A stretch of 64,000 bases of DNA from Blastomyces gilchristii SLH14081 (lineage: Eukaryota > Ascomycota > Eurotiomycetes > Onygenales > Ajellomycetaceae), in the NCBI RefSeq assembly GCF_000003855.2, contig NW_003101665.1:786828-850827 (forward strand), given 5' to 3'. The notes under the pieces were generated by a model. The model made no database searches and was not told the origin of the DNA. It saw only the letters and a program-made list of their open reading frames with translations. Below are positions 24,661 through 34,687 of this stretch, in pieces (positions within the stretch are counted from its first letter, which is position 1; each line of letters opens with the position of its first letter). Position numbers and translations under genes: made by a program.

Positions 24661-26360
24661 GGCGTCGAAGTTGTGATACGGAGCGTTGAGAGGGATGTGG
24701 TTTTTGTTTCAGAAACGGGTGATTTGAGCCTGGCTTGCGCTGGGCTCTTCTTGCCACCCTCCCGCTGGCCGTTCTCAACTCTTTTTATCCCCGAACAAAT
24801 TACGCCCTCTGGCCAGGACGGGAGTACACAACTGAACCTCTTATTCGAAATCTGAGAGATTGGTAAGATAGAATCGACAGGTTGTATGTCACCGTTCGGG
24901 AGGTGTATGAGGAGGTGTGACTTAATTCGACCAAAGTTAGCGGAACTGTCTAGACCTATCCCCGGCAAGTAGTCCCGAGGGAAGTATTTAAAGGTGTGGT
25001 ATATATATATATATAGCCTCTTACCGAATGCTTCCGTCCCTTTATGCCGTTGCGATATTGCGAACTAAAAGATGGGGGGAAGGGAGGGGCCTGATCTGAT
25101 GCCTGCGATCTATTTACGCTAGGGTTGGTGCGGAGTAAACAAAACAGGTTTTGAGAGCAACGGAGAGGAATTCAATAGCAACGTGGTGGGAGGAGATATT
25201 TAGACAGGCGATTCCAAATCCCGGACGATGATAATAATGAATGATATCTAATACGAGATATTTAAGTAGGCTAGGGTTTGGTAGTGTAAATAGTTGGGGT
25301 TTGGTTTTTCGATCGGCTTTGTTTTCAAGAAGTTCGAACTATTCCGCGACTATTCTCGCCAACCCGCTGCTGACGCTTGAAAGGATGGGGGGATGAAGCG
25401 GGGTGGGGTTGGACCAAAGAAAAAAATAAAGTAAAAGGTAAAACTCAAACTTCAGATGGGACGATTGGCGATTTGCGATGGTTGAAGTTCGAGGATGAGA
25501 TGAGGATTGATGAGGATGAGGTTGATTGATATTGATGATGATATCAGAGGTTCTGGGCGGCGAGGGAAAAGTCGGAGCCGGCGCTGGGGAACCTCGGAGC
25601 TTATCGGGTGCGGCATTCCTACGGGCCATACATGTATATTATGTATATGTATGTATATTTTGTAGCATCACTGTTTGATATTTATATAAATATTTGGACA
25701 TCCTATAACTATCATTTTATACAGTGTCATATATTCTCTTGTCTCCTCTCCTAGCTATATGTCCTATTGTTGTCGTCGTCTCCCGCTGGTTGCGCTGGCG
25801 CCATGGCGGCTGAAATTGACCTCCCTGCGCTACCTGTGTGCTCTGACACATGTCTCTAGATATATAAAGTGATATTATTTGATGACAGTGCTTGAAAATC
25901 AGGCTGAGGGTTGGCAACAGCTGAATGGGTGGAGGAAATCAGTTAAAGGGCTTATTAGGAACAGGGGCCGCGATGTAGTTGAGGAAAGTATGCAGCAAAA
26001 GAAGCAGTCCGTCCAATACGGGAGTCATTAAAAATGTCTCTTGCACTTAGAAGAAGAATCAAGGATTTGTCTTCATGTATGTTCATCTTTACGAATGGGA
26101 GTTTAAAGCGACTTGCTGTGTAACTATCGGTCTGGTGTGCCAGCCTTGAATTAAATGGGAAGAAGCGAGGGTATTTGTCATAGCCTTGCCGGCTTCTAGC
26201 CCACGGTCATCCTGCGATATCTACTGGTAGTTGAAGTAGCGATAATGATCCAGATGTACCCACGATGGTGGCTCTATTTCACAAGGCGATATATTTAATC
26301 AAATGCTCTCGGGAGGACGGGAAAACGGCACGCTGTTCTCTGCACGAGGCTTACACACGG
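24661..26360. other. Intergenic region, two minus-strand genes
   Basis: This holds the promoter and leader of the minus-strand gene starting at 24660 and the 3' end of the TDP1-like gene. A 96-codon minus-strand frame (25339-25629) has an ATG but only low-complexity Pro/Ser content, so it may be leader sequence. A TA-rich run lies near 24998-25014. No other gene seen. Confidence 0.5.
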
Positions 26361-28576
26361 CTATTCCTCCTCCCACGTCTGCCCTAGCCAGTCGGTTTCC
26401 TTGTAGGAAGCTGTCGCACACCAGGGCTGGTCTTGCGGGGTATATGGACTCAGAGGCAGATCGTACGGCATACGCAACCCCACAAATGTAGTAGTAGTAG
26501 TAGTAGTCGTTGACGAGCCGCTGTCCTTGTCTACTCTGACTTCAGGCATATCCTGCTTAAAGCAAGGTAACATCACCGCGACTTTGTTCTTATCTTCCCG
26601 TGCCCCTCTCCTGCCATTCTCCCGTGCCTTTTTCCCTTTCCCCTTCTCCTTCCACCCGCTTCCATCATCATCATCATCATCATCATCGTCATCATCGTCA
26701 TCTTCATCGTCATCCACCTTTCTGTTAACAAATAAATCAGGCCAGACTATCACGCCTATTTCCCAACTACATATCCGTATCTCTTTCTTCCCATTCGCTG
26801 CAGCGCCCCAGGCTTGCAGCGAAAGGTTTGCAGAACTCACCATTGCCCAGTCGATGGTGGTCAGGTCTGCATCTGAGAAACGGATGTATGTTTTTATATG
26901 CGGTGCTGCTCGGCGACGTCCTGCTTGCCGAATTGGCTGGCCATTTTTGTCGATGGTAGCGTGTTTTTGACTGGATTCACTGGCGTCCTTGCCCCGTTCT
27001 CGCCTGGCGTTGGTATTGGTTGAGCCCTGTCCGGAGATATCACTGCCATCGCTGGCATCACCATCGCCTGCCCAGCGACATAGATATGGGCGCAAGTACT
27101 CAAGTTGCTTTCGCTGTGCGGAGCTCTGGAGTTTCATATGGATAGATCCGCCGGATGCGTAGCCATTCAACGATCTGCGGATTTCATCTGGGGTGGGAAA
27201 TATAATTGAGAATTTGGCAGGCGGGTTTGTCTTGGGTTTGAATAAACCCGAGGAGCTAGACCGCGATGGCGATGGAGAGAGTGCAGCGAAGAATGTCTCT
27301 TTTAGCCACTTGTCGGTTTGACCTAGTGTTGCCACTGAAGATATCTGGTGATTTTGTGTGCGTGAGTAGGGTACTCCTAGAAGCGAGGCCTTCCGACCCT
27401 AGCATTGAGCATGATCGTTTCTCACCTGTATGACTATTTGGGGTCTATTCCCTGTAGTATTGGTCCCCTTGTTAAGTGGGATTTGTTGTATTGCATCCTT
27501 GAGTGCAGGCCAGCCCCAGAGCGTATGTTTTTCCGAATCTAGTTCGTCAATTGCTTGCCTTGAGGGAACACTGGCTACCAGCCCAGCTCGAACGGTGCTA
27601 AAATCGTACTTTTCAAGTTGGTCGACGAGAGGGCCAGTCTTTTTACGGCCATAAGCCTCGAGATACGCTATCAAATCTCTCTTGAATCGAATTCCTGACC
27701 CGAACCTGTTCGAAGCGGTAGAACCTGGCCCATGTTCCATTTCAGGACACATGGGAAGTAGCGGAGATCGCCAAACTGCTTGACACATATTCGCCCAATC
27801 TCCAGCAATCATGTTGGCCGTGTGAATAACAACCCTGTATAGATATTAGTGTCACTGTAGATAGCTTTTTTGAGCTAAGTGTGCTTACTGAACTTGGTCG
27901 TCATGCCTGATAAGGATCATCATTTTCGAATGATGTGTCCCAAATGGTTCTGGCATATAAGCGACTATTGGCTCGACGTTGGGATACCGGCGGCAACTTT
28001 CCTGCATACGAGTTAGCACAGCTAAACAGCTGAATTATATGCTCTGGATGTCTAATGCATTGAGGGAAGTTGTGGAGCAGGAGACTTCTTCCCAGAAAGG
28101 ATGTAGGAGAGTTAACTGACATCGATATGAATTCGATTGGGAGACTCCCGTTTCCAAGAGCCATGTACGATTTTCACATTTACCAAATTCCGCACATCTT
28201 CATCAAACTGGCTCATCAGAAAATCGACGTCAAACATGTAGTTGAACTGCCAACTTTCTTTGATGAGAGGGTCCCCGAGAATATCCCGCAACCTGACAGC
28301 ATCCGCATTGTTCCCTGATGATGCAGAGAAATCGCGGATATGTGTGAGCTGGATTGGAGATGGGATGTTCTTTGGTGTTGAAGGAGCTTTTCCTTGCGGT
28401 TTATTTGGACTGGATGTCCTAGGCTGCCCTGAAGGCTGCCGCCGTAAAGGGGGTGTGATGGGTCTGTTGAGGGATGCCAACGTGCTAACATCTTGTAAAG
28501 GGGTATCGTAGCCCTCTTCTTGCAAAGTTTCATGAGAGCTCTTAAACCTCTTTGAAGGGCGTCCGCTATCCGTCAT
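26361..28576 (-). CDS. TDP1: Tyrosyl-DNA phosphodiesterase 1
   Basis: Four exons on the minus strand: 28576-28121, 28001-27889, 27834-27426 and 27344-26361, giving 653 residues. All three introns (119, 54 and 81 bp) are GT-AG and keep frame. The enzyme hydrolyses 3'-phosphotyrosyl and other blocked 3' DNA ends, removing stalled topoisomerase I. Both HKN catalytic motifs are visible: HSK at residues 176/178 in GTHHSKMM, and HIK at 475/477 in PHIKTY, followed by Asn-499 in SSANLS. The C-terminal MPYDLPLSPY and PWCA blocks are typical of the family. Residues 1-110 are a disordered, basic, Ser/Pro-rich nuclear-type tail (FKSS, RRQPSGQPR). An acidic run of about 20 Asp/Glu followed by a Lys/Arg-rich stretch is inserted near residues 535-575 in a surface loop. 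The start at 28576 (TDSGRPSKRFK) is the ATG that best opens the conserved N terminus. Confidence 0.92.
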
Positions 28577-29413
28577 AGTTACCGGATATCCTCGAGATAC
28601 AGCTGAAGCAGATCGTCTTCCATGCAGTGTATAAAAAAATAAAAAGATGTGATCCTGGGTTTTCGAAACTTTTCTATATAGATTGACCATCAATCAATTC
28701 AAGAGTTGGGTTTTGCGGCAGCCCCAACACCGAACTCCCGCAGGGAAGATCTAAGCCAACAAATGAGATTTGTAAATAATAACTTTCTAGCCATCTATCT
28801 GCTGGAAGAGCTGCTAAACACCGCTGAGCTGGCGGGCTGTGGGCACTTGGGATGATTTTTCAGATGGCTTTTTTTTCAGTGGGTTTTCGAGCAATAAGGT
28901 GTAATTAACCCGAGCTGCTCCAAATAGCGGTTCTCAAGATTGATTTGGGCAAAAATAGTCCGCGCAGAGTGAGGAAGTAGAAAAAAGATACGTACACATT
29001 TGATGTAGGCGACAGTTTGACGTTTGGTCACGTGAATTGCTGGCTACCTTAAAAGTCACTCGCAAGAACGTTCCCATTCTACTAACTAACTTACCTATTA
29101 TCAAATACATCATTCGTTTAGTAACTGGCACAGGAATAAACTGACATATTAAGCTTCTTGTGTATTGGTCTCGGTTTGCTACTGCTAACATGAGTTTGCA
29201 GTGGTGATAACCTGCCCGGCGTTAGGATTGTAGGGGTCAAATTCAGAACATAACTAGTTGCTTAAGTCTACGTGAGCTATAAATTATATCCCATGTCCCG
29301 GTTTTAACAAGTATTAATGGAGTTTAGCATAACTGACTTGACGACTTGTTAGGCTTGCCCTATGATGAATATTGCTCTGCCGGACACCCATCAATAGAGC
29401 ACGACAGGGAATC
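28577..29413. other. Divergent promoter region TDP1-ATG5
   Basis: About 840 bp between the start of the minus-strand TDP1-like gene and the start of the plus-strand ATG5 gene, so both promoters must lie here. A TCACGTGA word lies at about 29028-29035. No additional gene is seen. Confidence 0.5.
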
Positions 29414-30647
29414 ATGGCAAGCCCAGCACCCTCCCCAAGTGCCATTCAGCGAAGAGTGTGGGATGGCCGTATTCCCCTTGAGATAGGGCTGTCGCCGGCT
29501 GAATGCAGGACCTATGATAAGGCAGACCCATATCTTGTATTTTCAGTCCCTTATATGTGAACTTCAAGCATTTTATTCCATCATCTATGCATCTGTCTAA
29601 CCCTAGATTTTTTACAGATATGTTATCCTCGTGTATCATATCTGCCCTTCTTACTCCCAAGGCTACGTGCTTTCTTTTCTGCTCTCTTGATTGACATTGA
29701 TGCCCAACCTCACCAGGGTTGGTTTTCCTTTGAAGGAGTGCCGCTGAAATGGCACTACCCCCTCGGACTCCTCTATGATCTATATTCGGGAGCAGACCCA
29801 GTGACCTCCAAATCCACTGTTGTGGAGGACGCTCCGCGGGCAACATCTCCACGAGAACCAGATGACGCCGCTCTCGACAATGTGCACGATCGCGGTGAGC
29901 CAATACCTTGGCGGTTGCAGGTTCATTTTAGCGACTGGCCGGACCAGGAGCTTGTTCGTCTCGATGCCGACGGAAGGGTGATGCATGATGCATTCATTAA
30001 TAGTGTCAAGGAGGCCGATTTTGTGCGGAATGGAACTGCGAAGGGTATCATGACGTTGTCTAAGGAGGATTCATCAGGATTATGGCAAGCTGTCCAAGAC
30101 CGTGCGTACATGCATTTCTTTGAACTCCTCTCCTCTCCTCTCCTCTCCTCTCCTCTCCTCTCCTCTAGCTTTTAATGGAGGTGAGAAAATCAAAAGCCAT
30201 TACTGAAAAAGCAAGCGGGGGAAAATAAAATTTAAAAATATAGACGACTTCACAAACTTCCACCGCATCTCCAACATCCTCATCCCGAGCCCACCCGCTC
30301 AATTCCGAAACATCCCCTTAAGAATCTTCCTCCCATCTCCACCGAACGCCGCCACCCCCTCCCTGAAAGTAATCCAGTCTCTATTCCCACCAACGTTTGT
30401 TCCGCCCGCACCCGGCCAAACCCAAACTGGAGCACCGGCACGGCATACCCAGCCACAGCCGCAGACTATCGGATCGAGTCTGAATGCTCTTCTCCCTAGC
30501 CTCTTCCCGAGCAAACGGGTCCCCGTCCTGGCGAAGCCTGTGCTTCAGGGTGCGGTGGTTCCCATGACCGCACCGCTTGAAGAGGTTGTGCGTGTGGCGG
30601 GGTATGCGGATGGGTGGTTAGCCATTGTAGTGTCCATGGTGGGATGA
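29414..30647 (+). CDS. ATG5: Autophagy protein 5 (Atg12 conjugation acceptor)
   Basis: Three exons, 29414-29536, 29618-30101 and 30244-30647, give 336 residues. Atg5 is conjugated to Atg12, and with Atg16 forms the E3-like complex that directs Atg8 lipidation at the growing autophagosome membrane. The N-terminal [10 protein letters not shown] and SYLPFLLPR blocks, the [20 protein letters not shown] block and the C-terminal APLEEVV block are family hallmarks. Lys-172, in SVKEADF, aligns with the lysine that accepts Atg12 in yeast and animals. Donor 1 (GTATTT) is unusual, but the later GTGAAC donor at 29557 breaks frame. The second intron carries a CTCCT microsatellite. The start at 29414 is preferred over an upstream non-ATG extension because family members begin with a short Met-Ala-Ser tail. 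Confidence 0.93.
30125..30166 (+). repeat. (CTCCT)8 inside ATG5 intron 2
   Basis: Eight perfect copies of CTCCT followed by CTAG, inside the 142-bp second intron of ATG5. The tract is a strong polypyrimidine stretch and ends in a decoy acceptor (CTAG) about 75 bp before the true acceptor at 30243. Confidence 0.9.
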
Positions 30648-30878
30648 CCGGATAGGACCCGCCAGAGGCATATATATTCATGCTCCGGCTTTGGTTTTTA
30701 AAATTTGGCGTCTAGCTCGCGGGAGAGCGAGAGTCTAAGATTTTTTTTTTATTTTTTTATTTTTTTTTGGATTTTAGTTAGAACATTTGCATAGTGAGGA
30801 GAGGGAGGTTGTGGGGCTGGAGGGCTTTCTACCTTCCACATGGGGAATACGATCATGGTATCGACGCTGATGTGGAAC

Positions 30879-30912
<34 letters not shown>

Positions 30913-32010
30913 CTTCCGTTCAACATTTTTTCCGCAATACATTAACTAGGGATGATTTCAATCATAATGGGAAAAACACTTTGGCATACGCTAAACTCTT
31001 TCTCTTTTCTCCTCTCACCTGCTACCTGCGCGTAGAGGGATAATTAGCTCCTATTGCCTTGCCCCAAAAAGAAAAAAAACCCCAGTATAGTTAAAAAACC
31101 CCCAAAGGGGCCGGGGGGGGAGAAAAGGGGGGGGGGGGGGGGGGTAAGGGATAGGATAGGGGCATGGGTACGAATCAATCAGAATGAGTTATAGTTAGGA
31201 GGCGGTTTTCTTTTCGCAACTATAACTAGTTACATATGCTTTGTTAGCTTATGATCGATGAGGCTAATTGATTAATTCAAGGGACCTTTTCTGTTTCTGT
31301 CATTAAGTCTGCTGGTCTGATTGATGGCTAGTTTTGTGTGGAGTGAGGGGGGGGGGGAGGGAATAACTTGTCGAGAAAAAAAAAAAAACCATCGCGCTTA
31401 GGTTACGTTTTGAATTTATGCATCATTTCGACTTCATTTTTCATTCTGTAACTACTTACTAACTTAACTAACTACATTTAACTAACTAAAGCTAGCCAGG
31501 TAGGTATTTGTATATACTACGTACAGCGTATCACGGCAACTGGGATACTCGAGGGAAAAAGCAGATCGTTTTAAAGAAAAAGAGTGGGGTAATGGGGAAC
31601 AAAACATGACGAGAAAAGAAAGGAAACGTTGGGAAGTGAAAAGCAAAAGAAAAGAGAATGCTATAAGAACAAGGGAATTAGCTAGCCAGCCACCCAGTAA
31701 GTTGCGAAAAGTGATTTTTAGAAAAAAGAAGAGAAAAAAAAAAAAAAAAAAAAAAAAAGCTTCATTCAATTTTGCGTTCGGTGACCCTTTCATCCACTTG
31801 GGTGGAAAAGAAAAGGGGATTGAAGAAGTGAAGGAAGGAAATGTAAGGGTAAGTACGGAAAGAATGCTAAATAGGCGTGGAAGAGTTGTGGGAGGGGGAT
31901 GGGTATATCTGCCTGTTCACAATAAAAGATATTTACACAAACGACGACAAAAAATGAAATGAAATGTCTCGCTAGAGTGAACTATGAGGGAAGGAAACAT
32001 AGAACCAATA

Positions 32011-32049
<39 letters not shown>

Positions 32050-32151
32050 GACATGAAGAGAAGAGAGATGAGGGAAAGCGTCTTGAATCACGGGTTTGGA
32101 AAGGGATACATAAAACATGGTAAGAGAGGTGAGATCCTATTGAGATCCTAT
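30648..32151. other. Intergenic region between convergent genes
   Basis: No gene between the convergent ATG5 and SAM-PH genes. It contains a 28-T run (30885-30912), a G run near 31127-31143, an A run at about 31736-31758 and a 34-A run (32014-32047). Around 31430-31500 there are many CTAACTAACT-type words, also seen at 36.2-37.1 kb. Confidence 0.55.
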
Positions 32152-34687
32152 TTATATGACATTTCGGCCGTTGATCGTGAGCTCGCCCCCTTCCTCTCTA
32201 CCCTTCTTCAGCGCCTTGGCCAACATCAGCTCCCGCATCCAGTTAATCCTCTCATCGCGCGTCTTCACTGCGAAGTGGTGGCTCTTGCCCTGGCTTGTGA
32301 AGAGGTGTTTTCGCTCCACAGTAGCGTCATTGGCAGGGATGAGCGAGAATGCAAAGGCGGTTTCGTCGCTGTTCATGGGTAGGTTGGCGGCTTTGCGGAG
32401 CACGGAGCGTTTGAAGGCGGCGGTGAGTTTCGAGTTCGTCGCCAGCGAGGAGCAGGCGACGGCGTAGTCGTCAACGTCGATGAACTCCAGGGCTCGCGAG
32501 CGGCGTTGGGCATCGCGCTCGTCCTTGTGCATGGCGAGGACGGTGCCGCGGAGGGTGAAGTGGGCGTCTTGCCACTCGTGGCGGAGGAGACGGGTTTTGC
32601 GCTTCTTCATCCAGCCGCTGTGGGAGACGTCTGGATCGGACTTGTGGGACTGAGCCGACGGGGAGATTCCAGCGAAATGGGAAGGTCTGAAGTGGTTATC
32701 TGTGGTATGGTTTGGGCGAGGAGTATTGGGGAGGTCTTCTGGGCTGTCGATGGGTTGCATTGCCTGGAGTTCATCTACAGGAGCCATTGTGGCGAAAGAA
32801 GGGCGTCGTCGATGGTTGTCAGGCTTAGCCGACGATGAGCGAGAGATTGGGTCTACTGGCGGGCGCAAGTGGTTGCCATAGACCATATTAGGTGGGACTG
32901 ATTGCGATGCTTCCCGATCAAGAGGCTCGATGGGGAAAGCAGTGAGAGGGACGTCCATTTCTGAAAATGGTGTGTTTGTTTGGCGAGACATATCTAGTGG
33001 ATATTGGTAAGGGTTATATTCCTGAGTTGCTGTGGCCGAGCCTGCCAGCCTTGAACCCATTGAAGGAGTAACGGTACGTTGACCGCCTGAAAGAATGCCA
33101 TCGGAGCCATTATCGTCTGGTATCATGAGCTTTGGAAGGTTGCGAAGGTTGTTGGCCATGTGGAGGGCTGGCTGGGAAGATTCAGGTGGGGAGAGGGTCG
33201 GGAATATTTCCATCCGTGGATTGGGCTCATGATATGTGGAATTGTTTACATGTTGGAAACTGAGGAATTGTCGAACATTCTCCTGAGGATCTCTGGGTTG
33301 TACTCCATTAAGATTCTCAGCGTTGAGTTGGAACTCAGGCAGTTGACCGGGGCCGAGAACATCAGAAGACGCGACAACGGAGGGAGCTGCATCTGATTTA
33401 GGACGCACAACGCTTCCGGTGACAGATTCCTTCCCAGTATTCGGAATAATGGTGCCGTCAATCCTGGTGAACTGATCGGGGAACTCAGTCGCAATGCGTG
33501 CTAGCTTTCGTTGTTGCTTCTGGAATCTGCTGCAATTCTCGCCTTTGGAGCACGCGTGCAGTTTCGGTAGGAGCTGCTCGATAGCCACGATAGAAACAGA
33601 CTCAGCTGGAGAGATTATATCGCCATCCGCAAAGCCACGATTGGTGCGACCCCATCGACGGGATGAACCGCGAGTTGGAGCCTCAGAGTCAGTGGAGAAA
33701 CATTCCGGGCTATTATTGTCTCTTCTCACAGACGTACTCCTGCTCAGCCTTTGGGAAGAGCCGGTCCGATCAGGAGCTGCTGCCGGCGCTAGAGGAGCAT
33801 TCGTCGGTTCGGTACGGAAGCCCTGTATCAGATTGATCAACCGATGCCGTATACCAAAGGAGCTAATGTCAAGCTCCTTCAGATCTTCCATCTGGAGATC
33901 AAGGAGGACAGAGCCCGAGATATCATTCCGGATGAATCGCTCGACAATAGCATCCTCGAATCCAGATTCGTACATCCATTCTGCAACTTGCGTAGGTGTC
34001 CAGGACCGCACATCGTCGAAGCCAGCAACGGGAGCGATATCTGGGAGACTTGAGGATCGTGATCGTTCAAAATAAGGAAACTGTTCCGGCGACGTTGGAC
34101 TGGCTCTCTTTGGCGAGTGTGCCAGCAGTCTCGAGCTTCGGTGTGGTGCTAGAGGCGAAAGAGAAAAGTACAATTCCAAATCTTCCGATTTCTCAAAAAA
34201 TTGCGAATCCAACGAAGCTCGGAATAGGTGAGGTCCCGATGGCCCTTGCACGGGTTTGCTTTTATCAAATTGGAAATTAAAGGACCCCTGATCCGATTCA
34301 TCTGGAGTCGGAGCTTCATCCTCAGTTGATAAAGTTGTGGCACTATCATTACCAAACTGCATATTTTATTAGCTAGTTTTTCCCCATCGAGGCGATGCGA
34401 GGAACTGTGAACTTACAGATTCGACACTTCTTCGGGGAGAGTTATCTATTGGAGAGTACTCTGCTTCATAATCGGTGTCAAATATCTCAGTCGCCTCCGA
34501 TAGCGGTCGAGAATTGTAGGATCTCGTGGAGAGAAATGACATGTGGTTCGCCATCGGCTTCTGTAGCATTTGTACACCTAGCGACCGCCGTTGCTGAAAT
34601 ACAATTGGAGCCTCCTGCAAGATATAGGTTCAGCGACGAGCTTCTTCTTCTCTTTTGTGGGTGAACAGAAGGACAACTGCATACCAT
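32152..34687 (-). CDS. SAM and PH domain protein
   Basis: Three exons on the minus strand, 34687-34685 (ATG only), 34614-34417 and 34356-32152, give 801 residues. Introns of 70 and 60 bp are GT-AG and keep frame. A SAM domain lies at about residues 185-250 (WTPTQVAEWMYESGF...). A PH domain lies near 660-775 (GWMKKRKTRLLRHEWQDAHFTL..., ending in an INWMRELM helix). The rest is Ser/Pro-rich and probably disordered. SAM domains self-associate or bind partners and PH domains bind phosphoinositides, so a membrane-associated scaffold in polarity or signalling is likely; this is inference. It recalls Boi/Pob1-type proteins but has no SH3 domain. If the microexon is wrong, the first in-frame ATG in exon 2 lies about 18 codons in (MLQKPMANHM). 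No gene name assigned. Confidence 0.85.

Noticed and set aside
26527..26970. 147-codon plus-strand frame with long Ser run
   Set aside because: Antisense of the Asp-coding repeat in TDP1; the minus strand has the catalytic motifs.
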